Positions 25,544 to 33,701 are shown, counted from the first letter of the stretch. The stretch is 64,000 bases of DNA from Paenibacillus_T sp033239625 (GCF_033239625.1 NZ_BTCK01000002.1:1-64000); one strand, 5' to 3'. The notes: generated by a model not told the origin, from the sequence alone. Program-made: numbers and translations.

Positions 25544-26917
25544 ATGAGAAGCACATTGCGGCAGCTTCGAGGCTCCCGGCGCCGCTCCCGGCGTAATGCG
25601 CCAAGAGCTGTAAGGCGTTCTTCCACAGCACAACCTTCGCGGCAGGAGTTAGGATACGGTGCAGGATACGAGGATGGAAAACGCGCCGGAATCGAAAGCT
25701 TTGAGACGTTATTTGACGGCACGAGCATCATTATTCCGACCTACAATCAGGCGAAATATTTGAAGGCTTGCGTAGAAAGCATTGGCGAGCACACCGATCT
25801 TCCATATGAGATCATCATTGTTGATAATGGCTCAACGGATGAAACCGCGGAGTATTTGAAGGAAATCGGATCACAGGTGCGATATCGGATCCTTGCGGAC
25901 AACCATGGGTTCGCAGGCGCCGTCAACATGGGGCTTATGATGGCGAAGGGAACGACGCTGCTGCTGCTGAACAATGACACGCTCGTAACGGATAACTGGC
26001 TCGACAACATGCTCGCTTGTTTGAACAGCGAGACGAAGATCGGGATGGTGGGGCCGGTAACCAACTATATTAGCGGGGATCAGCAGATCGACGTTCCTTA
26101 TACCGATATCATCGATATGCACGAATTCGCGCGGCGCAACAATGAGTCCAATCCGGCTAGATGGATTAGAACGGATCGGTTGACGGGGTTCTGTCTATTG
26201 TTTCGGCGCGAGCTGCTGGAGAAGGTCGGCTATTTGGATGAAGGGTTCGAGGTCGGCAACTTCGAGGATGACGATTACAATATTCGGGTCCGGCTGCTGG
26301 GGTATTCGATGGTCATTGCGAAAGATTCGTTCATCCATCATTTCGGAAGTGTCAGCATGAAGGCGACGGGACAGCAGTTCGAGAGCATTAACGAGCGTAA
26401 CATGCGTTTCTATATGGGCAAATGGGGCAACCCGCATGAGCTTGTGCATCATGTGAACGAATGGCGGGCTTCGCATGAGGAGCAGTCCAGTTCGACGCCT
26501 AGGCCGGGAGGGCTGACGGACTTTTATCCGGATCATGTATTTGTGAAGGGCGTTGGGGAGACGGTCTACTGGCTGGACAACGGGAAACGGCGGCCGCTAT
26601 CGGGAAATACGATGCTGCCGGTTGTTCGGTTGTCGCAGCTTGATATGAAGAGGTATCCGATCGGTGAACCGATCGAAGCGAACGATCCTGGGATTTGGAA
26701 TGCGCAGAGCGGGGCTGCAGGCACATTGGCTGCGAATGGCGATGGCATACGTTATTGGGTGGCGGCAGGCACGAAGCGGCGGATCGTAACGCAGGATGCG
26801 GCAGAGCGCTGGGGGCTGGACCGTCGGCATATGCAGCGCTTCAGTGATGCGCAGCTAAGCAGTCTGCAAGACGGGCTTCCGATCATTGCGCCGGTTGTGC
26901 TGCACCAGTCGTTATAG
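25544..26917 (+). CDS. GT2 glycosyltransferase with basic N-tail and C-terminal repeat domain
   Basis: 457 residues from ATG 25544, 9 bp after AAAGAGG; the ATG at 25535 abuts that RBS. Order: Arg-rich tail (1-35), the Gly/aromatic motif GYGAGYEDGKRAG (about 38-50), a GT2 domain (SIIIPTYNQAKYL, VDNGSTDET, LLNNDTLV, GPVTNYISG, NFEDDDYNIR; about 60-305), then two copies of a 50-residue module of the form V-Y-W-L-x-x-G-x-x-R...P-x-G-x-P-I (about 330-455). The same module ends the GT4 enzyme at 31032. The GT2 core is close to the 22813-23571 product. The Gly/aromatic motif recurs in 27931, 28415 and 29549. Membership in one enzyme assembly is inferred. Confidence 0.83.
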   Translation: MRSTLRQLRGSRRRSRRNAPRAVRRSSTAQPSRQELGYGAGYEDGKRAGIESFETLFDGTSIIIPTYNQAKYLKACVESIGEHTDLPYEIIIVDNGSTDETAEYLKEIGSQVRYRILADNHGFAGAVNMGLMMAKGTTLLLLNNDTLVTDNWLDNMLACLNSETKIGMVGPVTNYISGDQQIDVPYTDIIDMHEFARRNNESNPARWIRTDRLTGFCLLFRRELLEKVGYLDEGFEVGNFEDDDYNIRVRLLGYSMVIAKDSFIHHFGSVSMKATGQQFESINERNMRFYMGKWGNPHELVHHVNEWRASHEEQSSSTPRPGGLTDFYPDHVFVKGVGETVYWLDNGKRRPLSGNTMLPVVRLSQLDMKRYPIGEPIEANDPGIWNAQSGAAGTLAANGDGIRYWVAAGTKRRIVTQDAAERWGLDRRHMQRFSDAQLSSLQDGLPIIAPVVLHQSL

Positions 26918-26990
26918 CTTCCGGCCCAGTCACCGTACGGCTTGCGCCGCATATGCTGGAACAGCAGAGTGAGAGAAAGGGGCAGCGCTA

Positions 26991-27272
26991 GTGGAAGATC
27001 CTGTAGACGCGCTGATTGAGCATGTATCGCATACGAGCCGGCAAGTTGCCCGTGTGCTGGAAGCGCAGCGGCATGTTGCCGTCCGCATGGCGCAGATGGT
27101 TCATGCGCTGCCGGATGAAGACCCCGAGTTCGGCGGTTTCGCAGGGCTGCTTGATCAAGCGAGCGGAGTGACGAAGAGCGTCATCGCTTATTTATTCAGT
27201 GTAGCGGAGCTGCAGGAGATGATGGCGGAGCAAATGTATCACGTCATCATGGAGATGGAAGACGAGGAATAA
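26991..27272 (+). CDS. Small helical protein of unknown function (A)
   Basis: 93 residues, GTG start with AAAGGGG upstream. It is acidic at both ends and predicted mostly helical by composition. The segment HTSRQVARVLEAQRHVA aligns with ILE-containing segments of the next two small proteins, and the second half (VIAYLFSVAELQEMM) is another amphipathic helix. I do not recognise a family. It is the first of three probable paralogues in tandem, inside the glycosylation cluster and followed by a Lys/Arg-rich protein. A structural or coat-associated role is a guess from context. The 73-bp gap before it holds no obvious promoter. Confidence 0.7.
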   Translation: MEDPVDALIEHVSHTSRQVARVLEAQRHVAVRMAQMVHALPDEDPEFGGFAGLLDQASGVTKSVIAYLFSVAELQEMMAEQMYHVIMEMEDEE

Positions 27273-27302
27273 CAACGATGAACCATGGGAGGCGGCAATG
27301 AA

Positions 27303-27635
27303 ATGGCGGGACGCGAGCAGGCCTTTCAGCGCATGCTGGATACTGCCGCCAAGCTGCAATGGGACATTTCCATGATCCTGGAAGCCAAAGCGGTAGAAGC
27401 GGAGAAAGTAAGAAACTGGATATGCAACCACGTCTCGTCGGATGCCTACTACGAGCAGCAGCAGCAGTTGAAAGAATCGCTGCGCATGCACGATCAGATC
27501 GTAGAGGTCATTGACGGACTTACCAAAATAGGCAGAGGCATGAATGCTGTTATACGCGTAGCATTAGAGCACGGGCTTGAAGGTGACGATAATAACGGCA
27601 TGCTCGGCGGACCGGGACCAGGAGGTCACCCGTGA
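27303..27635 (+). CDS. Small helical protein of unknown function (B)
   Basis: 110 residues from ATG 27303, 7 bp after GGGAGGCGG; the in-frame ATG 27285 precedes that RBS. The N-terminal helix AAKLQWDISMILEAKAVEA aligns with the corresponding helix of the neighbours at 26991 and 27632. A Gln-rich turn (EQQQQLKE) and a second helix (IVEVIDGLTKIGRGMNAVI) follow. The C-terminus is a Gly/Pro tail (MLGGPGPGGHP). No family is recognised. Its stop overlaps the GTG start of the next gene (GTGA), so the two are co-translated. Confidence 0.7.
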   Translation: MAGREQAFQRMLDTAAKLQWDISMILEAKAVEAEKVRNWICNHVSSDAYYEQQQQLKESLRMHDQIVEVIDGLTKIGRGMNAVIRVALEHGLEGDDNNGMLGGPGPGGHP

Positions 27636-27940
27636 GCCGGTTAGCGGATCGGGAGCGCGCCGTTAAGCTTGAGTTAGTCAGCTCGATTGCGCGCAGCCAG
27701 CGAGCGTTGGCTCGCATTCTGGAGTCGATTGCCGATGTATCTGTTCACGCCGATCCGGTCGCGAAGTCGCTTCGTGACAATATTGCGCAGCTGAGCCAGA
27801 TGCAGCAGATGCTGACGGAGTCTGTGGTCGGCATTCGATTCGGACAGCGGCGGCAGGGCCGCCCGTCCGGACCATGGATCAATCAGCAGTCTGGCAGCAA
27901 GCGGCGGAGGACCAAGGGGGAACCTAAGCAATGGCAGTGA
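27632..27940 (+). CDS. Small helical protein with basic C-tail (C)
   Basis: 102 residues. GTG 27632 overlaps the preceding stop and follows GGAGGT at 27621-27626. The helix IARSQRALARILESIADVS matches the ARVLE/SMILE segments of the two preceding small proteins, followed by NIAQLSQMQQMLTESV. The last 25 residues are basic (GRPSGPW, GSKRRRTKG). This is the third member of the probable triplet. The basic tail resembles the tails on several glycosyltransferases of the cluster. Its stop overlaps the next start by 10 bp. Function unknown. Confidence 0.7.
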   Translation: MSRLADRERAVKLELVSSIARSQRALARILESIADVSVHADPVAKSLRDNIAQLSQMQQMLTESVVGIRFGQRRQGRPSGPWINQQSGSKRRRTKGEPKQWQ

Positions 27941-28206
27941 AGAAGAGCAGACAGAAGGTGCGGCGGACCTCGAGAACGACGAAGAGGGGCGCTAAGTCCG
28001 CATCGTCGAAACGGAAGACGACATCTGCCAGATCGCGTAAATCAGTCACTAAGCGTCGTACGCCGCGTAAGTCATCTGTTCCGCAGGTCGTGCAAGAGCC
28101 AGCTTACAATCAAGCGTATGATGCAGCCTATAACGAAGGGTATAATGCTGGTTTCGCCAAAGGCTTCGAGGACGGTCATCAGATTGCGTACGAGATTCAG
28201 CCTTAG
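27931..28206 (+). CDS. Small Lys/Arg-rich protein with Gly/aromatic motif
   Basis: 91 residues. Residues 1-50 are mainly Lys, Arg, Ser and Thr (KSRQKVRRTSRTTKRG and similar). The rest is a Tyr/Asn/Gly repeat (YNQAYDAAYNEGYNAGF, then FAKGFEDGHQIAYE). This GY-x2-G[FY]-x3-G pattern is the one found near the N-termini of glycosyltransferases at 25544, 28415 and 29549. The protein is therefore essentially the two shared modules without a catalytic domain. It could be a scaffold, a coat structural protein or the glycosylated substrate (many Ser/Thr). B. subtilis CotG-like basic coat proteins are an analogy only. ATG 27931 has AAGGGGGAA upstream. Confidence 0.72.
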   Translation: MAVKKSRQKVRRTSRTTKRGAKSASSKRKTTSARSRKSVTKRRTPRKSSVPQVVQEPAYNQAYDAAYNEGYNAGFAKGFEDGHQIAYEIQP

Positions 28207-28236
28207 GCACCGATGCCACGCGTTGTCTAACCTAAT

Positions 28237-28287
28237 GCCCGGAGCGCACTAACGGATTCATTTGATCCGTTGCGGAGCAATCCGGGC
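28237..28287 (+). other. Nested stem structure in an intercistronic gap
   Basis: GCCCGGA (28237-28243) pairs with TCCGGGC (28281-28287) and encloses AACGGAT/ATCCGTT (28251-28257 with 28265-28271). No T-run follows, so it is not an ordinary terminator. It may be an mRNA-processing or partial attenuation element between the small-protein genes and the CgeB-like genes. Confidence 0.35.
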
Positions 28288-28414
28288 TATTCGTGCGCCT
28301 CGCGCCTCATTATCGGACAGGCGGATACCCGTCAAGAGCCAATTTTGCAGCCCGTACGCATATACCCGTGTGCGCTCGACATGGAGAGCATATTGTGGAG
28401 AAGAGGTGAAAGGT

Positions 28415-29530
28415 ATGAGCTGGAATACGCGGCCCCAAGCCGCCTCCGAAGCAGACTCGCATGAGCGAGGCAGGACAGATGGATATCGGATCGGCTGGCG
28501 AGACGGTGCTTGCGAGGCTGTGATGCAGCTCGCCAATCCACCTGCTCCGGTGCTGTACAATCTACGGGTCATATTCGTGCCGCAGGGCTTCCAGGCCATC
28601 GATAACGGCCTTATACAAGCGCTTCGCCAATCGGTGAGGGAGCTGCATGTCGTCGAACCGATTCGCATGGCGGAGCAGGCGCTGCTTATTCGACCGGACT
28701 TCGTGCTCGTTCTGAACGGGCTGCACGTCTTCCCGGATGATCACCTTGCACAAATTGACCGTATACGCGCAGCCGGCATTCGAACTGTTATCTGGTTTGC
28801 AGACGACCCGTACGTTACGGACGATACCGTCCTTATTGCTCCGCATTACGATACGATCTTGACGCACGAGCTGAGTACGATTCCGCTGTATCAGCTGATC
28901 GGCTGCAAGGATGTTCATTATATGCCGCTCGGTGCCGACATCGCGGTCTTCAAGCCGATGCGGGTAGGGCTTAACTATTCCTCGGACGTATGCTTCATTG
29001 GTCAGGGATTCTGGAATCGGGTGCAAATGTTCGATGTGATCGCGCCGCAGCTTGCAGGGCTCAAAGTATTCATCGCCGGCGGCTTGTGGGACCGATTGAA
29101 GGAATATCAACGGCTGAAGCCGTTCATTCGTCATGGCTGGCTGCCGGTCGAAGAATCGGCCGCTTATTACAATGGAGCGAGAATTGTCATTAATATGCAC
29201 CGGACGACGGAAGCCGGAGCCGACAATAGGAACTCTTATCGATATCCGGGTCGTTCGATCAATCCGCGTACGTACGAGATTGCGGCTTGCGGCACGATGC
29301 AGTTAACGGACATTCGCGAGGATTTAGGCATGTATTACCGCCCCGGCGTAGAGCTCGAGACGTATGGCAATGCGGTCGAGCTCGCCGATAAAATTCGTTA
29401 TTATCTCGCTAATGAAGAAGCTCGCCGTTTGATTGCCCTTCGCGGCCTTGCGCGGACGAGGCGGGAGCATACTTACTTGTCGAGGATGACTCGGCTGATG
29501 CAGGAACTAGGTTATTCGAACAGATTGTAA
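28415..29530 (+). CDS. CgeB-like glycosyltransferase (copy 1)
   Basis: 371 residues from ATG 28415, 6 bp after AAGAGGTG; the longer frame back to 28262 has no RBS. It starts with a Gly/aromatic motif (GRTDGYRIGWRDGACEAVMQ). A CgeB/DUF3880-type domain follows (VIFVPQGFQAIDN, RPDFVLVLNG, TVIWFADDPYVTD, HYMPLGAD) and then a GT-B C-terminal half (SDVCFIGQGFWNR, NMHRTTE, INPRTYEIAACGTMQLTDIREDL). CgeB proteins are linked to spore-crust glycosylation in Bacillus. The next gene is a paralogue with the same layout. Cytoplasmic, with sugar and acceptor unknown. It is the main reason for calling this a spore-surface cluster. Confidence 0.83.
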   Translation: MSWNTRPQAASEADSHERGRTDGYRIGWRDGACEAVMQLANPPAPVLYNLRVIFVPQGFQAIDNGLIQALRQSVRELHVVEPIRMAEQALLIRPDFVLVLNGLHVFPDDHLAQIDRIRAAGIRTVIWFADDPYVTDDTVLIAPHYDTILTHELSTIPLYQLIGCKDVHYMPLGADIAVFKPMRVGLNYSSDVCFIGQGFWNRVQMFDVIAPQLAGLKVFIAGGLWDRLKEYQRLKPFIRHGWLPVEESAAYYNGARIVINMHRTTEAGADNRNSYRYPGRSINPRTYEIAACGTMQLTDIREDLGMYYRPGVELETYGNAVELADKIRYYLANEEARRLIALRGLARTRREHTYLSRMTRLMQELGYSNRL

Positions 29531-29548
29531 CGCCGAGGGTGCAGTCCA

Positions 29549-30697
29549 ATGTTGAAAGAGAGGGTGGTAGCATTGCCAACTCCGATTCGTCGCGACCGGC
29601 ATCGAACGGCAAAGGGGGGATCCAGATTGCTTGGAAGAGAGGCTGCTTATGCCCTAGGGTGGGAACACGGTTATTGGTATGGACAATGCGAGGCGGTCAT
29701 TCAATCCATTCCGCAGTCTGTTCAAATTCGCCCGATTCATGTGCTGTTCGTTGCAACGGGCAAAGGTTTTCCTTATTCGCCGCTCGATCAAGCGATCGCC
29801 GATACGCTGCGGATGCTCGCTGTGCGCGTCAGCATAGCGAATGCGCAGCAGCCGATCGCCGAAATCGCGGCAAGACTTCGACCGGACGTTGTGATCGTAC
29901 TCGACGGGCTGGAATTCGAGACGTCGGTGGTGGATGCGGTTCGACGGGAAGGCATTCGTATCGTTGTTTGGTTCACGGACGATCCGTATTACACCGATAT
30001 TACCTCACGTCTGGCACCGCATTACGACCATGTGTTCACGCTGGAACGGATGTGTGTGCCTTTCTATCAGGCGCTTGGCTGTCCGAGCGTGCACCATCTG
30101 CCGCTCGGTGTGTACCCAAGCGTATTCCGGCCTGGCAATCCGCCGCGCAGCGCGCGCAAAGAAGTGAGCTTCGTTGGTTCGGCTTATTGGAAGCGCGTAG
30201 GGTTCTTCGATCAAATCACCGACTATCTGCTTACGAAGGATACGCTCATTACCGGCATCTGGTGGGAGCGGCTGCGGGAATATTCGAAACTTGCGCCTAA
30301 GATAACGAGCCGATGGATGGAGCCGGATGAGACGGCAGCCAACTATAACGGGGCCAAAATCGTCATTAACATGCATCGGGCGCACGACGACGAATCGTTC
30401 AATAATAACAGTCTAGCAATTAACGCGGTATCTCCGAACCCGAGGACTTTTGAAATCGCCGCTTGCGCAACGCTTCAGCTGACGGACATTCGGGAGGATC
30501 TTCCATTCTATTACACGCCGGATGTTGAGATTGTAACCTACTCTTCCCCGCAAGAGATGATCGAGAAGATTGAATATTACCTGGCTCACGAGCAGGAACG
30601 GAAGCTGATCGCGCTACGGGGCTTGCATAGAACGCTGCGGGAGCACACGTACGTGAAGCGGCTCGAGTATATGCTGGCGGTTCTGTTCGGACAATAA
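29549..30697 (+). CDS. CgeB-like glycosyltransferase (copy 2)
   Basis: 382 residues. ATG 29549 follows GAGGGTG at 29535-29541; TTG 29573 behind AGAGGGTGG is an alternative. A basic stretch (PIRRDRHRTAKGG) precedes AYALGWEHGYWYGQCEAVIQ, the same Gly/aromatic motif as in copy 1. The CgeB-type domain follows: VLFVATGKGF, RPDVVIVLDG, VVWFTDDPYYTD, HHLPLGVY, VSFVGSAYWKR, INMHRAHDD, NPRTFEIAACATLQLTDIREDL. The copies share most catalytic-region motifs and lie 18 bp apart, a tandem duplication with divergence. A terminator follows, so the first transcription segment of the cluster ends here. Confidence 0.83.
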   Translation: MLKERVVALPTPIRRDRHRTAKGGSRLLGREAAYALGWEHGYWYGQCEAVIQSIPQSVQIRPIHVLFVATGKGFPYSPLDQAIADTLRMLAVRVSIANAQQPIAEIAARLRPDVVIVLDGLEFETSVVDAVRREGIRIVVWFTDDPYYTDITSRLAPHYDHVFTLERMCVPFYQALGCPSVHHLPLGVYPSVFRPGNPPRSARKEVSFVGSAYWKRVGFFDQITDYLLTKDTLITGIWWERLREYSKLAPKITSRWMEPDETAANYNGAKIVINMHRAHDDESFNNNSLAINAVSPNPRTFEIAACATLQLTDIREDLPFYYTPDVEIVTYSSPQEMIEKIEYYLAHEQERKLIALRGLHRTLREHTYVKRLEYMLAVLFGQ

Positions 30698-30725
30698 GGC
30701 AGTTTATCTTGGTTGGACGATTGCT

Positions 30726-30776
30726 CGGCGGACGGATGCCGCACGTCAAGTGCGGCATCCGTCCGCCGATTTTTTG
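30726..30776 (+). terminator. Strong intrinsic terminator
   Basis: A perfect 19-bp stem (30726-30744 with 30750-30768) has a 5-nt loop and is followed by ATTTTTTG. It closes the segment 21073-30697. The genes from 31032 onward therefore need their own promoter. Confidence 0.93.
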
Positions 30777-30879
30777 TGCATTTGGTGCAGGTCCATCTGT
30801 CGTGCCAGTTCGAACATCTCGTCAATATATTATAGAAACGAAGATATAAAGGTAGCAGCATTTCATAGTGACAGGATGT

Positions 30880-31013
30880 TTACGAAGCAACTTGTGTTGC
30901 TTTAGACATCGATTCGATGTCTAAAGCCGCTACAAAATCTAAGCTGGTGCTTACGAAGCAGCTTTTGTGGCTTTAGACATCGTATAACGATGCCTGAAGC
31001 CGCCACAAAATCT
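30880..31013 (+). repeat. Two tandem hairpin-forming 61-63 bp repeats in a leader
   Basis: Copy 1 (30880-30940) and copy 2 (30951-31013) both run TTACGAAGCA...CTTTAGACATCG...GCCRCYACAAAATCT. In copy 1, CTTTAGACATCGA (30900-30912) pairs perfectly with 30914-30926. In copy 2, the arms TTTTGTGG-CTTTAGACATCGT and ACGATGCCTGAAGCCGCCACAAAA form a longer bulged stem. The pair ends just before the RBS AGGAGGTG (31016-31023), so it forms the 5' leader of the next gene. Confidence 0.75.
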
Positions 31014-31031
31014 TCAGGAGGTGAGGTCTGC

Positions 31032-32582
31032 TTGCGTTCCAAGCCTCGGTTGTTCGCTTTCTCTCATATTTGCAGCCAGTCGTATGTTACCGGTGCGGAG
31101 AAGCTGCTGCTGTTCATGCTGAAGGAGCTGCTCCCGTACTTCAACTGCACGCTCGTCGTTCCGAACACCGGGTATTTGTCTGCCCAGGCTGCTTCGGCAG
31201 GCGTATCGATTGTTGTTCAGCCGATCCCAATCTCTGTTCCGCTCTATCTGGCGCAGCCGCATCTAATGGAAGAGCTGCATGAGTTCAGAAGCCATTCGGA
31301 CTACGCAGCGCTCGTGCAGCTGCTGGCTGAACAGCGCCCTGACGTTGTGCTTGTGAGCACCTCCGTCCATCCGATGCCTGCAATCGCGGCGAAGGAGCTC
31401 GGCATTCCAGTCGTCTGGATGCTCATGGAAACGATCCGATTAACCCCGTACACATCCGCTTCAGTCGCCCTATTCGAACGTTACTCCGATTGGATTGTCG
31501 GAATCTCTGATTCCACGCTGCAGCCGATCCGAATGTTCTTCCCCCAGCTTGCGAACCGAACGATGCTGCTGCCGCCGTCCTGGCATATCGACTCTCTTCA
31601 TCCCGCAAGCTGGCAGGCGAATAGGGAGAACAGGCGCAATCGGCTTGCGATCAAGCACCAGCATAAGCTGATCGGCTTCATCGCCTCCTCGATCTATGAG
31701 AACAAAGGTTTCATCCCTTACATCAAAATGTCGATCGACATTGCGGCGCGTCACCCGAACGCGATGTTCCTGGTCGTCGGCAACCCGGTTGATCGGCCGC
31801 TGTTCGACTCCGGCATCGATATGGTCAGACAGGCGGGTCTGTTGGAGCGATTCCGCTGGGTCCAATTCGAGGATCGGATCGAGACGATCTATCCTGCCTT
31901 CGACCTGCTGGTCGTGCCAAGCTTAACGGCGGAAGGCTTCGGTCTGACGGCGCTTGAAGGACTTATTTTCAAGAAACCGGTCGTGGCCTTCGCTGCTGGC
32001 GGACTTGCAGAAATTATGGCTGCCACCGGCAACGCGGCGAATGCGGTGCCCGTTGGAGACGTTGGCGGTCTGATCGCTCGCGTGGATGCGCTGCTCCATA
32101 CCAGTGACCTGCATGCGGTCGGAGAGAAGAACGCTCACGCTGCGGACCTGGCATACGGTTTGACCGCCTATCGGATTAAGCTGCTTCGGCTGCTGGAGCT
32201 GCTCCGAACGAACACGATACGAGTCCCGCATCTCGTGCGCGGCAGCGAACCTGTCATTTATTTGCTGGAGGGCGGCGTGCTTCGGCCTTTCCGATCGGAA
32301 GCTGCCGTTATCGAAGCTGGTTATTCGCTGGAGCAGATTATGCAGATCGACGATGCAACGATTCATGCGCTGCCGAAGGGCGAGCCGATTGGCCGATTCG
32401 AGCTGCCCGCTATTCTGCCTCCGGCACCGCCGCCTCCGCGGCCGCGCGCTCGCGGCAGAAGAAGCCGCAAGAGCGTCAGATCGCGAAGCGGGAAGAAGCG
32501 GTCCGGCAAGTCGAGAGGCCGCGCTGCGACAAGACGACGGAGCAGAAGCGGCAAGAGCGTGCGGCGTAAGAAGCGGAGCTAA
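31032..32582 (+). CDS. GT4 glycosyltransferase with accessory module and Arg/Ser-rich C-tail
   Basis: 516 residues from TTG 31032, 8 bp after AGGAGGTG; the upstream frame to ATG 30990 lies inside the hairpin repeats. A GT-B fold starts FAFSHICSQSYVTGAEKLLL. The donor half contains LIGFIASSIYENKGF, VVPSLTAEGFGLTALEGL and KPVVAFAAGGLAEI, typical of GT4. Residues about 405-465 are the module VIYLLEGGVLRPF...LPKGEPI that is also found twice in the GT2 at 25544. The last 45 residues are almost only Arg, Ser, Lys and Gly (RSRSGKKRSGKSRGR), like the tails elsewhere in the cluster. It heads a second operon-like run after the terminator at 30726. Confidence 0.85.
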   Translation: MRSKPRLFAFSHICSQSYVTGAEKLLLFMLKELLPYFNCTLVVPNTGYLSAQAASAGVSIVVQPIPISVPLYLAQPHLMEELHEFRSHSDYAALVQLLAEQRPDVVLVSTSVHPMPAIAAKELGIPVVWMLMETIRLTPYTSASVALFERYSDWIVGISDSTLQPIRMFFPQLANRTMLLPPSWHIDSLHPASWQANRENRRNRLAIKHQHKLIGFIASSIYENKGFIPYIKMSIDIAARHPNAMFLVVGNPVDRPLFDSGIDMVRQAGLLERFRWVQFEDRIETIYPAFDLLVVPSLTAEGFGLTALEGLIFKKPVVAFAAGGLAEIMAATGNAANAVPVGDVGGLIARVDALLHTSDLHAVGEKNAHAADLAYGLTAYRIKLLRLLELLRTNTIRVPHLVRGSEPVIYLLEGGVLRPFRSEAAVIEAGYSLEQIMQIDDATIHALPKGEPIGRFELPAILPPAPPPPRPRARGRRSRKSVRSRSGKKRSGKSRGRAATRRRSRSGKSVRRKKRS

Positions 32583-32606
32583 GGAGCAGGGAAAGGAGAG
32601 AAGTCC

Positions 32607-33701
32607 ATGCGTGTTATGACGATTCTAGGCACAAGACCGGAGATCATTCGCTTGAGTCTCATTATTGCGAAGCTGGATCAGTTGGCGGAGAAGCATACGC
32701 TCGTTCACACTGGGCAGAATTTCTCGCCTTCGTTAAGCGGCATTTTTTTCGAAGAGATGGAGGTGCGTCCCCCAGACTATACGCTGTCAACAGGCAAACA
32801 AACGTTAGGCGCGCAGCTGTCCGCCATCTTCGGAGAGATCGAACAGGTGCTACTGCGCGAGAAGCCGGATGTTGTACTGCTGCTTGGGGATACGAACAGT
32901 GCCTTATGCGCCATCGTTGCGGAGCGGATGGGGATTCCGGTTCTTCATATGGAAGCGGGCAATCGCTGTTACGATCTGAAAGTGCCTGAGGAGAAAAACC
33001 GGCGCATCATCGATGCCGTTTCGACAATCAATATGCCGTATACCGGTTACAGCAAAAGCAATTTGCTGCGAGAAGGCGTTCCCGCAGATCGAATCGTGCA
33101 GACAGGTAACCCCATCTATGAAGTGCTCAACCACTACATGCCGCGAATCGAAGCGAGCGGCATTATGGATCGGCTGGGACTGACAGCGGGTCAATATGTG
33201 ATCGTGACCGCCCATCGGGCGGAGAATGTCGATGATCCTGTGCGTCTGCGGTCGATTATAGACGGGCTGAACATGGTCGCGGACAAATCGGGACTGCGAA
33301 TCGTGTGCAGCGTTCATCCGCGAACCCGTTCCAAGCTGGAAGGCGGCGTCGCTGCGCATACGCTTCATCCGCTAGTTGAGCTGTATGAGCCGTTCGGATT
33401 TCTCGACTTCGTGAAGCTGGAGAAGGATGCGCGGCTCGCGATTACGGACAGCGGGACGGTGCAGGAGGAATGCTGCTTGTTCGGCGTGCCGACCGTGACG
33501 ATTCGCGATACGACCGAACGTCCTGAGACGGTCGATTGCGGGAGCAATGTTGTCTGCGGCTTGAAGCCTGAGAATATCGCAGGAGCCGCTGCCGTTATGA
33601 TGAGCTTGCCGGCGAACTGGTCAGTGCCGGATGGGTACAAGGCCGAACATGTTTCGGACATTGTGGTGAAATATGTGCTTGGAGGGAAATGGAATGTTTA
33701 A
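32607..33701 (+). CDS. wecB: UDP-N-acetylglucosamine 2-epimerase family protein (CapG/WbjD-like)
   Basis: 364 residues: TILGTRPEIIRLS, VHTGQNFS, LLLGDTNSALCA, HMEAGNRCYD, PEEKNRRIID, VTAHRAENVD, and ITDSGTVQEECC with the catalytic acidic residues. The ending LEKDARLAITDSGT matches non-hydrolysing 2-epimerases. With the CapE-like and RmlD-like genes next door, it more probably inverts C2 of a UDP-6-deoxy-L-hexosamine (CapG/WbjD/WbvD role) than makes UDP-ManNAc. The start ATG 32607 has AAAGGAGAG upstream. Its last codons overlap the capE-like gene by 8 bp. Confidence 0.87.
   Translation: MRVMTILGTRPEIIRLSLIIAKLDQLAEKHTLVHTGQNFSPSLSGIFFEEMEVRPPDYTLSTGKQTLGAQLSAIFGEIEQVLLREKPDVVLLLGDTNSALCAIVAERMGIPVLHMEAGNRCYDLKVPEEKNRRIIDAVSTINMPYTGYSKSNLLREGVPADRIVQTGNPIYEVLNHYMPRIEASGIMDRLGLTAGQYVIVTAHRAENVDDPVRLRSIIDGLNMVADKSGLRIVCSVHPRTRSKLEGGVAAHTLHPLVELYEPFGFLDFVKLEKDARLAITDSGTVQEECCLFGVPTVTIRDTTERPETVDCGSNVVCGLKPENIAGAAAVMMSLPANWSVPDGYKAEHVSDIVVKYVLGGKWNV

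Noticed and set aside
28262..28414. A 51-codon upstream extension of the first CgeB-like gene
   Set aside because: The extension has no RBS and overlaps the nested stem, while ATG 28415 has a strong RBS and the family-like start.
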